DNA of 64,000 nt from Parvibaculum sp. (GCA_031291615.1 JARLIS010000004.1:1-64000); one strand, 5' to 3'. Positions 25,047 through 33,328 are shown, counted from the first letter of the stretch. The notes: generated by a model from the sequence alone, not told the origin. Program-made: numbers and translations.

Positions 25047-25372
25047 GATGCGCGCTCCTCGCAATCGATGGCGAGCCAGCGCCGTTCGCCATCGGGATCG
25101 AAAGCGCCGTTGATGTCGAGCCGCTTTCCGCGCCACATGAGGCGCATCTCCGGCTTCACATCGGCGCGAAAGCGGATGACGACGCGGTAAGGCGTCCGCG
25201 CCTCGTCGCGCTCGGCGACCGTCGGCTCGCTGCCCTTGAAGGAAGCGACGTCGGCCCAGACGGTCGCAAGCGGCGTCCATCTCACACCCGCGCCGCCCGC
25301 CCCGTCCGGCAGGCGTTCGGGCGCTTCAATGGTTACGCGCTCGCGCAGGTTTCCCGGCTTTCGTCTGCTCAC
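25043..25372 (-). CDS. GTA g7: head-tail closure (stopper) protein
   Basis: The 109-residue protein has the SPP1 gp16-like head-closure pattern (NLRERVTIEAPERLPDGAGG, then WADVASFKGSE, YRVVIRFRADVKPEMRLMWR). The GTG at 25372 overlaps the g6 stop (GTGA), which fixes the start; the longer frame upstream shadows g6. Confidence 0.9.
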   Translation of the reverse strand: MSRRKPGNLRERVTIEAPERLPDGAGGAGVRWTPLATVWADVASFKGSEPTVAERDEARTPYRVVIRFRADVKPEMRLMWRGKRLDINGAFDPDGERRWLAIDCEERAS

Positions 25373-25935
25373 GGGTGCAGCCTCCGATAGGGCGCGACGA
25401 GGGAGGCGACGGTGAGCGGAACTTCCGATGGCGCATCGCCGAAGGCGACCGGCAAGCGCGCCTCGAACCAATGCGCGACGAGCATTTTTATCGCCTGCTT
25501 CAGCGGCGCGGGCACGTCCTCCGCCGCGCCGTAGCCCGCCGTGAAATCGACGGCGATCGCACCGATGCGGCGCGTCGGCGCGGGGAGCCGGCCGAGAGGC
25601 GCCAGGCGCGGCGTATCGCCCGCAAGCGCCGTCGCATACAGCGCGGCGTCGAGTTCCCGCGTCTCGCCGCCATTGCCGACGAGCGCCAGGCGCGTCACCT
25701 CGCTCACCGGCGCCAGCGGCAGAACAATCTCGCCGTTCGGCCAGCGGTCGAGCAGAAGCCGCCAGCCTTGCGTGACGAAGGCGCGCCGCGTTTCCGCTTC
25801 GAGAATGCTGCGCGCCGCCGTGATGAAAGCGGCCAGCAGCGCGTCTTCCTCCATCCCGTCGAGGCGCGGTTGCGCGCGCATCTCGTCGATCGTCACCGGC
25901 TCTTCCGCCGGGCCGGAGATCAGCATCAGTGTCAT
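25369..25935 (-). CDS. GTA g6: head-tail adaptor
   Basis: The 188-residue protein is of the phage gp6-like connector family: EEPVTIDEMRAQPRLDGMEE, then LLAAFITAARSILEAETRRA, GWRLLLDRWP and VDFTAGYGAAEDVPAPLKQA. It sits between portal and closure protein. It starts a run of overlapping genes (g6 to g9) that are translationally coupled. Confidence 0.93.
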   Translation of the reverse strand: MTLMLISGPAEEPVTIDEMRAQPRLDGMEEDALLAAFITAARSILEAETRRAFVTQGWRLLLDRWPNGEIVLPLAPVSEVTRLALVGNGGETRELDAALYATALAGDTPRLAPLGRLPAPTRRIGAIAVDFTAGYGAAEDVPAPLKQAIKMLVAHWFEARLPVAFGDAPSEVPLTVASLVAPYRRLHP

Positions 25936-26023
25936 GTGTCGTTCCTGTGCGAGAAAGTGGCTCCGGCCGCGTCCCGCACCGGGGGCGTGCGGAAGGCGGC
26001 CGGAGCATGCGTGAAGCCTTCCG

Positions 26024-26455
26024 TCAGACGGTCGGCTTCACGGCGGCGCGCGAGAGAATGGCGAGCGCCGAAACCGGCGTGCCGTTCGCATGCGTGCCCG
26101 TCAGCACAAGCGAGATCCGGCTGTAGCGCGCATTGCCGAGATAGCCGATGCGATATTCCTTCTGCGCTTTCGCCGCGGCGTCGACGGTGGCGAAAATGCC
26201 CGCCACCGAAACCGGCCCGCCGCTCACGGACTTCGCGTCCGTCACCGGCGACCAGAGGCTCCCGTCTTCGGAATGTTCGAGCTTCACATCCGTCTTGAGC
26301 GCGCCCGACAGCGTGTCGCCGCTCGCGCCGAAGCAGACGACATGTTCGACCGCCTCGAAGCCCTGGCGGTCGACCGGTGCGCCTGCGCGGGCCGCCGTCG
26401 TCACCGCCGGGTCGAGCGTCTGGACGGTCTTGATGTTTCTGTGCATGTCTTTCAC
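26024..26455 (-). CDS. Extra small protein between capsid and adaptor, unknown
   Basis: The 143-residue protein (MKDMHRNIKTVQTLDPAVTT) is not part of the canonical GTA order, where g5 is followed by g6. It has a beta-rich look (VKLEHSEDGSLWSPV, ISLVLTGTHANGTPVSALAI), as small head decoration or spike proteins do. It starts 11 bases after the capsid stop, with no repeat between them, so it is an integral operon member. A decoration role is inference. Confidence 0.7.
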   Translation of the reverse strand: MKDMHRNIKTVQTLDPAVTTAARAGAPVDRQGFEAVEHVVCFGASGDTLSGALKTDVKLEHSEDGSLWSPVTDAKSVSGGPVSVAGIFATVDAAAKAQKEYRIGYLGNARYSRISLVLTGTHANGTPVSALAILSRAAVKPTV

Positions 26456-26465
26456 GGGGTTCTCC

Positions 26466-27782
26466 TCAAGCCGTTCCGAATTTCAGCAGCTTCAGCGCCT
26501 CGAAGTTCTGCACGCCGCCGCCCACGCGCTTCGTCGTGTAGAAGAGGACGTAGGGCTTCGAGCTGTAGGGATCGCGCAGCACGCGCACGCCGATGCGGTC
26601 GACGATCAGATAGCCGCGCTTGAAGTCGCCGAAGGCGAGCGCGGTTGCGTCCGACGCGATGGACGGCATGTCTTCCGATTCCGTCACCGGATAGTTGAGC
26701 AGCGTCGGCGGCGCGCCGGCGGCGATACCCGGCTGCCAGAGATAGTTCCCCTCCGCGTCCTTGAACTTGCGGATCACCGATTGCGTCGCCCTGTTCATCA
26801 CGAAGCGCGCATTGGCGCGGTAACCCGCCTTCACCGCATAGATGAGGTCGATCAGCACGTCCGACGCGTTGGACGCGGGAAAGGCCCCCGCATTGCCGGT
26901 GACGAGATAGCCGAGCTTGCCGTGGACCCAGCTCGCATTCGCCACCTTGCCGTAGGAGAGAAAGCCGCGCGGGCGGCGGATGCCGTCGCCATTGACGAAG
27001 GCGGCGCCTTCCTGCTCGGCAAAGGTCGTCTGCACTTCTTCGGCGAGCCACTGGTCGATGTCGATGGCGCCGTCGTCGAGCAGCGTCGAGGTCGCCGCCG
27101 GCATGGCGTAAAGCTCCATCGCCGGGAATTCGATTTCGGAGAGCTGCGGGCCCGCCGTTTCGGCGCGCACTTCCGTCTCGCCGACCCAGCCCGCCGCCGG
27201 TCCCTGCGTCGTGAAGGGTTTCTTGTAACTCGCGCCGCTGATCTGGCGGATGCCGGCAATGGCGCGAATGGGCGAAGCGTCGGAAACGATGCGGTCGATC
27301 ATGCGCTCCGTCTCGGCGGGCACCAGGTAGCCGCCGTCGGGATCGGACTGGGCGGAGAGCGCCTTGGCTTCGAGCGACCGCAGCTCATGCGCCTCGCCCT
27401 TCCTTACATAAAGGTCGAAGGCGCGCTTGTGCTCGCGCCGCGCAGGGTCGAGCCGCGGCCGCGCCTCGCCGCCGATCTCGGGCCGGGCGAGCGCCAGCGC
27501 CAGCTCGTCCACCGTCTTCTTCTGCCGGTCGAGCGCACGGTTGATGCGATCGACCTTCTCCTCGGTCAGAACGTCGGCGGTGAGCTTCTTCTCGATCTCG
27601 TCCAGCCGCTCGTCATTGGCTTCCTTGAAACTCTCGAAAGCGCCCAGGAATTCGTCCAGCGCGTCGCGCACTTCGCGGGCGGCGGGCCGCCCGTCGATGC
27701 TTTTCGCCTCGTCGGCGCTTTTCAGCTCAAGCGTCTTCAGCGACGCCCCGATGCGCGGGACGCCTTTATCCATTGCACTCAT
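26466..27782 (-). CDS. GTA g5: HK97-type major capsid protein
   Basis: The 438-residue protein has an N-terminal charged coiled-coil scaffold domain (about 20-110, e.g. DRQKKTVDELALALARPEIG), which the prohead protease removes. The HK97 fold follows (SAQSDPDGGYLVPAETERMI, then RIVSDASPIRAIAGIRQISG, WVGETEVRAET). It is complete and uninterrupted. It begins ten bases after the protease gene. Confidence 0.96.
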   Translation of the reverse strand: MSAMDKGVPRIGASLKTLELKSADEAKSIDGRPAAREVRDALDEFLGAFESFKEANDERLDEIEKKLTADVLTEEKVDRINRALDRQKKTVDELALALARPEIGGEARPRLDPARREHKRAFDLYVRKGEAHELRSLEAKALSAQSDPDGGYLVPAETERMIDRIVSDASPIRAIAGIRQISGASYKKPFTTQGPAAGWVGETEVRAETAGPQLSEIEFPAMELYAMPAATSTLLDDGAIDIDQWLAEEVQTTFAEQEGAAFVNGDGIRRPRGFLSYGKVANASWVHGKLGYLVTGNAGAFPASNASDVLIDLIYAVKAGYRANARFVMNRATQSVIRKFKDAEGNYLWQPGIAAGAPPTLLNYPVTESEDMPSIASDATALAFGDFKRGYLIVDRIGVRVLRDPYSSKPYVLFYTTKRVGGGVQNFEALKLLKFGTA

Positions 27783-27792
27783 GTGCTCTCCT

Positions 27793-28332
27793 TCAGGGTT
27801 TGAAAATCAGCGAGGCCACGCGGATCGCCCGCGCCACGCTCGCATTCGTCTCTCGCATCGTCTTGACGGCGCTGATGCGCGCCTCGGGCAGCATCGGAAA
27901 GGTGACGACGGAGATTTCCCAGAGGTCCACCTCGATGAGTTTCCGAAGTCCCGTCTTCGCATCGGCCCGCGCCTTGACGACGTGGTAGCCGATGGAAAGC
28001 CCGTCGATGGCCCCAGCGCGCATCAGGCTCAGGACCTCGCGCGAGCGGCCGACATCGGGAAGAAGTTTCCCTTCGACGCGCAGGCCGCGCAGGTCCTCCT
28101 TCAGCTTCAGCCAGATGCCGATCACTTCATTGGGATCGTGCTGGTAGAGCATCTTGATCCCGCGCGGGCCCCGCTTTGCGAGCGAACCCCGGAACGCGCC
28201 CGGCATCACCACATCGCGGCCGAGGTCTTCCGCGCCGAAGAGCGAGGCATAGCCCTCGAAGCTCCCGTCCTCGCGCAAACTCTTCACATCAAACCGCGTC
28301 GCCTTGCGCTCGCATGTCCCGCGCTCGTTCAC
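27793..28332 (-). CDS. GTA g4: HK97-family prohead protease
   Basis: The 179-residue serine protease has catalytic-type His (YQHDPNEVIG, His65) and Ser (AIDGLSIGYH, Ser113), with FEGYASLFGAEDLGRDVVMP at the N-terminus. GTG 28332 is preferred over the ATG at 28350 because GGAGGAAAC precedes it at the right distance and the family starts with a short lead before KATRFDVKSL. A terminator lies only 19 bases upstream, so expression needs antitermination or a promoter in that gap. Confidence 0.93.
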   Translation of the reverse strand: MNERGTCERKATRFDVKSLREDGSFEGYASLFGAEDLGRDVVMPGAFRGSLAKRGPRGIKMLYQHDPNEVIGIWLKLKEDLRGLRVEGKLLPDVGRSREVLSLMRAGAIDGLSIGYHVVKARADAKTGLRKLIEVDLWEISVVTFPMLPEARISAVKTMRETNASVARAIRVASLIFKP

Positions 28333-28350
28333 GTTTCCTCCGTATGCCAA

Positions 28351-28375
28351 TAAAAAAGGCGCCCGACGGGGCGCC
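28351..28375 (-). terminator. Intrinsic terminator inside the GTA cluster
   Basis: On the minus strand GGCGCCCC GTC GGGCGCC is followed by TTTTTTATT. It lies between the coiled-coil gene and the protease gene and points along the GTA operon. Confidence 0.82.
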
Positions 28376-28376
28376 T

Positions 28377-28582
28377 GCCTTCAGCCTCAATGCTCCTCGT
28401 CACCCCGGCCTTGAGCCGGGGTCCATCTTCCTGCCGCTCAGAATGAAAGATGGATGCCGGGTCAAGCCCGGCATGACGGCGTGGGGGATGCGCCTTCTAG
28501 CCCTCTCCCTCTGGGAGAGGGTTGGGTGAGGGCCTTCCTACCTTCCCGCCGCCACCGCCCGGTCCAGCTTCTCCTCGATCCG
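28377..28582. repeat. Left copy of a ~200-bp direct duplication flanking the immunity-like gene
   Basis: It shares order and sequence with 29036-29264: TTCAGCCTCAA, a GTCACCCCGG palindrome, CCATCTTCCTGCC, the GATGCCGGGT...AAGCCCGGCATGACGG palindrome, AGCCCTCTCCCTCTGGGAGA and the 3' end of the coiled-coil gene. The last part (28538-28582) still encodes RIEEKLDRAVAAGR plus stop on the minus strand, compared with IEEKLDRAVSGGR in the intact gene. Confidence 0.85.
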
Positions 28583-28646
28583 TAAGCGGAAACTCCGCTA
28601 TTCTGATTTCCGCCTGGAGCCGCCAACGACCGGAGACCGAGAAATC

Positions 28647-29030
28647 ATGCATCGCAGACTTTTTCTCTCTGCATTTCTGTCCGCCCCCGTTGCAATGACC
28701 AATTTGGCCGTCGCGGCCGAGGATGAAGACATATCCATGCTCCTTTGGCGCTCCGCCGACCGCGATCTGGCTACTCGCGAAGTGGCCCTCGCCATGGCCA
28801 CAATGATCTTCAAAAATATCTATGGCGACCTTGATTTCGAATCCCAGCTTCCCTTGCACATCACCGATGCCGGCGACCGCTGGAACGTAGAAGGAAGTCG
28901 GAAGGCAGAGGAACACCTCCCGTCAAAGGGCGAAGCCGCGAAAGGAAGAGTCGAAATTGTGATCCTCAAATCCAATTGTCAGGTCGTCAAATTAACGCAG
29001 AAAACTTATCTACCCACGGGTAGCGAGTAG
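28647..29030 (+). CDS. Exported NTF2-fold immunity-like protein inserted in the GTA cluster
   Basis: The 127-residue precursor has a signal peptide (MHRRLFLSAFLSAPVAMTNL, cleavage near AVA-AED). The mature part has the pattern of the NTF2-fold immunity family: an A-type helix (REVALAMATMIFKNIYG), a central WNVEGS strand, then GRVEIVILKSNCQVVKLTQK. Members protect against polymorphic toxins. It is on the opposite strand to the GTA operon, is visibly richer in A+T than its neighbours, and lies between two copies of a 200-bp duplication. No toxin gene is adjacent. Family assignment is by pattern only. Confidence 0.65.
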   Translation: MHRRLFLSAFLSAPVAMTNLAVAAEDEDISMLLWRSADRDLATREVALAMATMIFKNIYGDLDFESQLPLHITDAGDRWNVEGSRKAEEHLPSKGEAAKGRVEIVILKSNCQVVKLTQKTYLPTGSE

Positions 29031-29035
29031 CTTCG

Positions 29036-29264
29036 GCCTTCAGCCTCAACCCCATTCGTCACCCCGGCCTTGCTTGTCCCGGCGAAAGCCGGGAAGCCGG
29101 AGTCCATCTTCCTGCCGTTCAGAAGGAAAGATGGATGCCGGGTCGAGCCCGGCATGACGGCGTGGGGGGATGCGCCTTCTAGCCCTCTCCCTCTGGGAGA
29201 GGGTTGGGTGAGGGCCTTCCTACCGTCCGCCCGACACCGCCCGGTCCAGCTTTTCCTCGATCCG
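29036..29264. repeat. Right copy of the duplication flanking the immunity-like gene
   Basis: Same elements as 28377-28582 plus a ~20-base expansion in the first palindrome. Its last part is the true 3' end of the coiled-coil gene (stop at 29220-29222). Confidence 0.85.
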
Positions 29265-29486
29265 CGCCAGCGATGCCCGCATCGCGTTCGACTGTTCTTC
29301 GAGCCGCGCCGTGCGCTCGACCAGTTCGTCGGTGCGGGCGGCGCGGGTTTCGAGCGTGGTCAGCCTTTCGGCCGCCGCGCCGGACCAGGTCAGCGCCGCG
29401 CCGGTCTGCAGCAGGATGGTGGCGACGAGCGCCACCGGAATGTGCCGGTCGAGTTTCCAGCCCGCATTCTCGCCGAGTTTCATCAT
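29220..29486 (-). CDS. Small membrane coiled-coil protein at the g3.5 position
   Basis: The 88-residue protein has one membrane span (IPVALVATILLQTGAALTW) and a C-terminal coiled coil (ERLTTLETRAARTDELVERT, then ARLEEQSNAMRASLARIEEK). Proteins of this plan occur between portal and protease in GTA clusters; the function is unknown. Its 3' end is duplicated at 28538-28582, across the inserted immunity-like gene. Confidence 0.75.
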   Translation of the reverse strand: MMKLGENAGWKLDRHIPVALVATILLQTGAALTWSGAAAERLTTLETRAARTDELVERTARLEEQSNAMRASLARIEEKLDRAVSGGR

Positions 29487-29494
29487 CTCCTCCG

Positions 29495-29608
29495 GGCCTC
29501 GCCCTTCGAGACGCGGACCGAAGGTCCGCTCCTCAGGGTGAGGATTGAATTCTGAACTGAATCCTCACCCTGAGGAGCGGAGAAGCCGCGTCTCGAAGGG
29601 CGAGGCCC
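29495..29608. repeat. Large palindromic repeat between portal and g3.5-like gene
   Basis: Second copy of the 24097-24207 element, with the same GGCCTCGCCCTTCGAGAC outer arms and GTGAGG inner arms. It ends five bases before the portal stop codon. Confidence 0.9.
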
Positions 29609-29612
29609 CTGC

Positions 29613-30830
29613 TCAATCCCCGCGCGGCCCATAGCCCACCGCCGCGCGCTTTTCCTCCTCGCTCAGGAAATCCGCCTTCGACACGCGCGCCCAAAGCGCC
29701 TCGCGTTCGGCCGAGAGCGCTTCCACCTGATCGGCGTCGTACCAGAGGCGAAGTCCCTCGCCGTAGCGCGATCCGAGCCAGCGCGTCAGCGCGCGGGCGG
29801 TGCGGCCTGCAAGCGGCAGCACGGTCTGCCGCCAGAAGGTGCGGTTCGCCTCCTGATAATTCGAAAACGTGTTGTCGCCCGGAATGCCGAGCAGCATCGG
29901 CGGCACGCCGAAGGCGAGTGCGATCTCGCGGGCGGCGGCGCGCTTCGCCTCGATGAAATCCATGTCCTTCGGCGTCAGGCCCATCGCCGTCCAGTCGAGC
30001 CCGCCTTCGAGGAGCAGCGGCCTGCCGGCATTGGCCGCGCCCTGATAATTCTCCGACAGTTCGCGCTTCAGCCGGTCGAACTGGTCTTCGGTCAGGTTCC
30101 GGTTGCCATCGCCGCCCTTGTAAACGAGCGCGCCCGAAGGCCTTGCCGCATTGTCCAGGAGCGCCTTGTTCCACGCGCCCGCCGCATTGTGAATATCGAC
30201 AGCGAAAGCCGCCGCCTCCATCGGCGACAGGCCGTAGTGATCGTCGGTCGGGTGGAAGAGCCGCATATGCAGGATCGGCGCAAGTCCCCGCGCCGGATCG
30301 TAGGAGAAGCGCGCCGTCCTTCCGTCGACGGAATATTCGTAAGCCTCCGGCCAGCCCGAGCGACCCGGCACCGCCTTCATCCGGTCGGGCCGCAGCACGT
30401 AAAGCTCGCGCGGGTCTCCATCCAGTTCGACAAGCTCCATATAGGCGTTGCCCGCGACTTCGAGAAAGCCGTACCAGCTTTCGAAGAAATCCGTGCCGCT
30501 TTCATGCGGGTTCGGCCGCTCGATCAGCGACAGCAGCGGATGCGCCGTCAGCTCGCGCGCGCCGTCGTAAAGAAGCCAGGGCACAGATGCCGCCGCTTCA
30601 GCGATCATGCGCACGCAGCGGTAGGCGACTGCGTTCCGCTCGAAGCCTTCCCGCGCCAGCGCCCCGAAGTCGCGTGGCGTCCAGACGGCGCGGCCCTGCA
30701 ACTCCAGCGCGATGAGCGGCCCCGTGCGGCTCGCCTTTTCCTCGGGCCTCGGCTGATGCGGCACGCGCGGGTCGCGCCGCATCAGCGCGGCGAGCCTGCT
30801 CCAGGGTCCGGCGATCGTATCGGTCGGCAT
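29613..30830 (-). CDS. GTA g3: portal protein (HK97 family)
   Basis: The 405-residue portal protein shows NAVAYRCVRMIAEAAASVPW, ERPNPHESGTDFFESWYGFL, VAGNAYMELVELDGDPRELY, YEYSVDGRTARF, GLSPMEAAAFAVDIHNAAGA and GVPPMLLGIPGDNTFSNYQE. It forms the DNA gate of the head. ATG 30830 (MPTDTIAGPW) is preferred; an ATG at 30848 is possible. The frame can extend to 31106 but that part is antisense to the inserted DUF1003 gene. Confidence 0.95.
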   Translation of the reverse strand: MPTDTIAGPWSRLAALMRRDPRVPHQPRPEEKASRTGPLIALELQGRAVWTPRDFGALAREGFERNAVAYRCVRMIAEAAASVPWLLYDGARELTAHPLLSLIERPNPHESGTDFFESWYGFLEVAGNAYMELVELDGDPRELYVLRPDRMKAVPGRSGWPEAYEYSVDGRTARFSYDPARGLAPILHMRLFHPTDDHYGLSPMEAAAFAVDIHNAAGAWNKALLDNAARPSGALVYKGGDGNRNLTEDQFDRLKRELSENYQGAANAGRPLLLEGGLDWTAMGLTPKDMDFIEAKRAAAREIALAFGVPPMLLGIPGDNTFSNYQEANRTFWRQTVLPLAGRTARALTRWLGSRYGEGLRLWYDADQVEALSAEREALWARVSKADFLSEEEKRAAVGYGPRGD

Positions 30831-30984
30831 GGCGATTATTTTCCTCATTCTTTTTCGTCGAACGAAATTTGACCGGCCGCGCGGCGGCTTCGTCACTCCC
30901 GCGCCGCGCACCCGCGTGTTAGCGTCCAGCCATGGCGCCGGGGGGCGTCCAGGCGTTCGCGCAGGCGAAGCGGCGGGGAACTCG

Positions 30985-31512
30985 ATGCAAGCGACTGACG
31001 TGCTCAAGAAAGAACTGCATGAAGCGGAAGAGCGGTTGCTCGCCGAACTGCGCACCCTGCGCGGAGGCTTGCGCGTGCGCGACCAGGGCGAGAAGGCCGT
31101 CGACACGCTGACCGTCGGCCAGAAGATCGCCGATCAGGTCGCCGCCACCATGGGCTCGTGGAAATTCATCATCATCCAATCCGTGATCCTGATTGCCTGG
31201 ATTGCACTCAACCTCACCGCCTATGTGCGGAACTGGGACCCTTATCCCTTCATCCTGCTCAATCTGGCGCTGTCGTTTCAGGCCGCCTATGCGGCGCCCT
31301 TCATCATGATGAGCCAGAACCGCCAGCAGGACATCGACCGCAAGGAGGCCGAGAACGATCATCAGATCAACATCAAGGCCGAACTTGAAATCGAACTTCT
31401 GCATCAGAAGATCGACGAGCTGCGCGAGAAGGAAGTCCTGTTCCTCACCCAGGCGATCAGCGATCTGACGGAATTGCTGAAGCGCGAGAAATCCGCAGGC
31501 GTTCCTCTATAG
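30985..31512 (+). CDS. DUF1003 membrane protein inserted between terL and portal
   Basis: The 175-residue protein has a soluble helical N-terminus, two membrane spans (FIIIQSVILIAWIALNLTAY, then PFILLNLALSFQAAYAAPFI), MMSQNRQQDIDRKEAENDHQ and a helical tail, the standard DUF1003 layout. Family members are of unknown function and usually lie among transport or stress genes, not phage genes. It is on the plus strand, its 3' end overlaps the terL 3' end by six bases, and ATG 30985 follows a GGGGAA. It interrupts the usual terL-portal adjacency. Confidence 0.88.
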   Translation: MQATDVLKKELHEAEERLLAELRTLRGGLRVRDQGEKAVDTLTVGQKIADQVAATMGSWKFIIIQSVILIAWIALNLTAYVRNWDPYPFILLNLALSFQAAYAAPFIMMSQNRQQDIDRKEAENDHQINIKAELEIELLHQKIDELREKEVLFLTQAISDLTELLKREKSAGVPL

Positions 31513-32844
31513 CCGTCTCACCTTCGGGCTGCCGCTCTCGCCGTCGAGCATCAGGTCGGTGAGCGCCCAGACCAGCGCGTCCACCCGGTCGGGACTCCTG
31601 GTCATGCCCGGCACGAAATCGCACATCTGGTCTTCCAGCTTTGCGAGCGAGCCCAGATGCGAGACGAGGCCGCGTTCGTATAGCGCCGCCACGGGTTCGG
31701 CCCGCGCCTGCTTGCCCCGCGTCGCGCGCACCAGTTTCAGCGGCGCCGCCGGCATCACCTGCCGCATGATCGCGGCCACCATCTCGCCGCCCTGATTGAC
31801 CTCCGCGACGATGCGGTCGGCCTCATGGTCGCGAAAGGCCTTCGCCGCGCGGTTCGCCCAGGCAAGCGGCGTAAGCCCGCCCATAGAGCGGTCGTCGAGC
31901 ACGAAGCCGCGTCCTTCCGCATCGACGCCCGCGACCACGATGCCGCATTCATCCGCATTCGCGCCGCTCGTCGCCGGCGGATCGACGGCAACAACGATGC
32001 GCGCGAGAGCGGGCGCCGCGCGCAGTCGGCCCGCATCGATCACGCCCCGCGACCAGAGCGCGTCCGGATTGTCCTCGATCAGCTCGGCGTCGAGTTCCTG
32101 CCGCCCGAGCCGCGTTCCTTCGTAGCGCGTTATCACCGAGCGGAAGAAGGCGGCGGCGAGGTTCGCGCGGTTCGCATAGGTGCTCGCCTTCGTCACCATG
32201 CTGGCCTCGTCAGCCAGCAATCGCTTCAATATCGGCGCGGGGCGCGGCGTCGTCGTCACCACCTGGCGGGGGCGCGCGCCGAGCCGCAATCCGAATTGCA
32301 GCATGTCCCAGGCGTCTTCGGCATGCCGCCATTTCGCCACCTCGTCGGCCCAGGCGGCGTCGAATTGCGGCCCGCGCAGTCCTTCCGGTTCGGAGGCCGA
32401 GAAGGCATGCGCCACCGCCCCGTTCGGCCAGAGCAATCTCTTGCGCGAGGCTTCGTAGCGCGGCCGGTTCCGTCCCAGCGCGCCAAGGCCCGAAGGCCCG
32501 TCGATCATCACTTCGCGCACATCGGCGAAAGTTTCGCCGACAAGCGCGATGCGTCCGGCGCGTCCCGCTTCCACTTCGCCGCGCACCCATTCCGCGCCCG
32601 CCCGCGTTTTGCCCGCGCCGCGTCCGCCCAGCACCAGCCAGGTCGTCCATTCGCCTTCGGGCGCCAGCTGGTCGGCCCGCGCCCAGAAAGGCCAGTGCTC
32701 AAGCAGCCAGGCCGTTTCCCTCGGGGCGAGGCTCGCAAGGAACTCCGCCCGCATTGTCTCCAGCAGCGATCCGAGCGAGGCGGCGCTCAAGTTCGGCGCG
32801 CAAGGCCTCTGCATCCTCTGCTGTGTCGCCGGATTTCGGTTCAC
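31507..32844 (-). CDS. GTA g2: terminase large subunit
   Basis: The 445-residue protein has Walker A GGRGAGKT (residues 73-80), Walker B-like FDAAWADE, a coupling/C-motif region (GARPRQVVTTTPRPAPILKR) and the RNase H-like nuclease with VVAVDPPATS near its start and DRVDALVWALTDLM at the end. It packages host DNA into GTA heads. The frame begins with GTG 32844, well inside g1; ATG 32814 or 32754 are alternatives and the overlap with g1 (up to 146 bases) makes the start uncertain. Confidence 0.94.
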   Translation of the reverse strand: MNRNPATQQRMQRPCAPNLSAASLGSLLETMRAEFLASLAPRETAWLLEHWPFWARADQLAPEGEWTTWLVLGGRGAGKTRAGAEWVRGEVEAGRAGRIALVGETFADVREVMIDGPSGLGALGRNRPRYEASRKRLLWPNGAVAHAFSASEPEGLRGPQFDAAWADEVAKWRHAEDAWDMLQFGLRLGARPRQVVTTTPRPAPILKRLLADEASMVTKASTYANRANLAAAFFRSVITRYEGTRLGRQELDAELIEDNPDALWSRGVIDAGRLRAAPALARIVVAVDPPATSGANADECGIVVAGVDAEGRGFVLDDRSMGGLTPLAWANRAAKAFRDHEADRIVAEVNQGGEMVAAIMRQVMPAAPLKLVRATRGKQARAEPVAALYERGLVSHLGSLAKLEDQMCDFVPGMTRSPDRVDALVWALTDLMLDGESGSPKVRRL

Positions 32845-33328
32845 GTTTCGCCTTCGCGGCCTTGATGTCGTTCAGTTTTTCCAGCGAGCGCACCAGCGTC
32901 GACAGACGCCGCGCATCGCGTTCCTTTTCGACGGCGTCGCGCTCATGCGCGATTTCGCCCTCGATCGATTCAATCTCCCGCGCGATCAGGCGCTTCAGCC
33001 GCGTCGCGAGGCGAACGGGTTTCAGCGCCGAGCCCATCAGTTCGCTTGCCGGCGCGTCCCGATACTTCGCCGCCGTGCGGGACTGCCAGCCGTTCACGGT
33101 CGCATGGCGAATGACCTTCTGCGCGGAGACGCCCGCGAAATCCGCAATGGCGGTCAGAGCGTTCGACCTGTCCTCATAGAGCAGACGGATCGCCGCCCAG
33201 TCGGGTCCGGCCTCGTCGGGTTCCGGTTCCGGCGCGACCGGTTTCGCCGCGCGCTTCGGCGCTTTCGCCTTCGGCTTTTTCGCTTTGGGTTTTTTCCCGG
33301 CCGGGGCGGATTTCTTCACATGGACCAT
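32699..33328 (-). CDS. GTA g1: terminase small subunit-like protein
   Basis: The 209-residue protein has a Lys/Pro/Ala-rich start (KKPKAKKPKAKAPKRAAKPV), a helix-turn-helix (WAAIRLLYEDRSNALTAIAD, then FAGVSAQKVIRHATVNGWQ) and a long coiled segment (IESIEGEIAHERDAVEKERD). This matches GTA g1, which binds the large subunit and lacks specific pac-site choice. ATG 33328 was chosen; the upstream extension to 33511 passes through hairpins and a repeat. It is the first gene of the structural cluster. Confidence 0.85.
   Translation of the reverse strand: MVHVKKSAPAGKKPKAKKPKAKAPKRAAKPVAPEPEPDEAGPDWAAIRLLYEDRSNALTAIADFAGVSAQKVIRHATVNGWQSRTAAKYRDAPASELMGSALKPVRLATRLKRLIAREIESIEGEIAHERDAVEKERDARRLSTLVRSLEKLNDIKAAKAKREPKSGDTAEDAEALRAELERRLARIAAGDNAGGVPCEPRPEGNGLAA

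Noticed and set aside
15611-33328. Complete inducible prophage
   Set aside because: Gene order, the short tape measure, g10/g10.1 and g12-g15 match a GTA. No integrase, replication genes, CI/Cro pair or attachment sites were seen at the borders.
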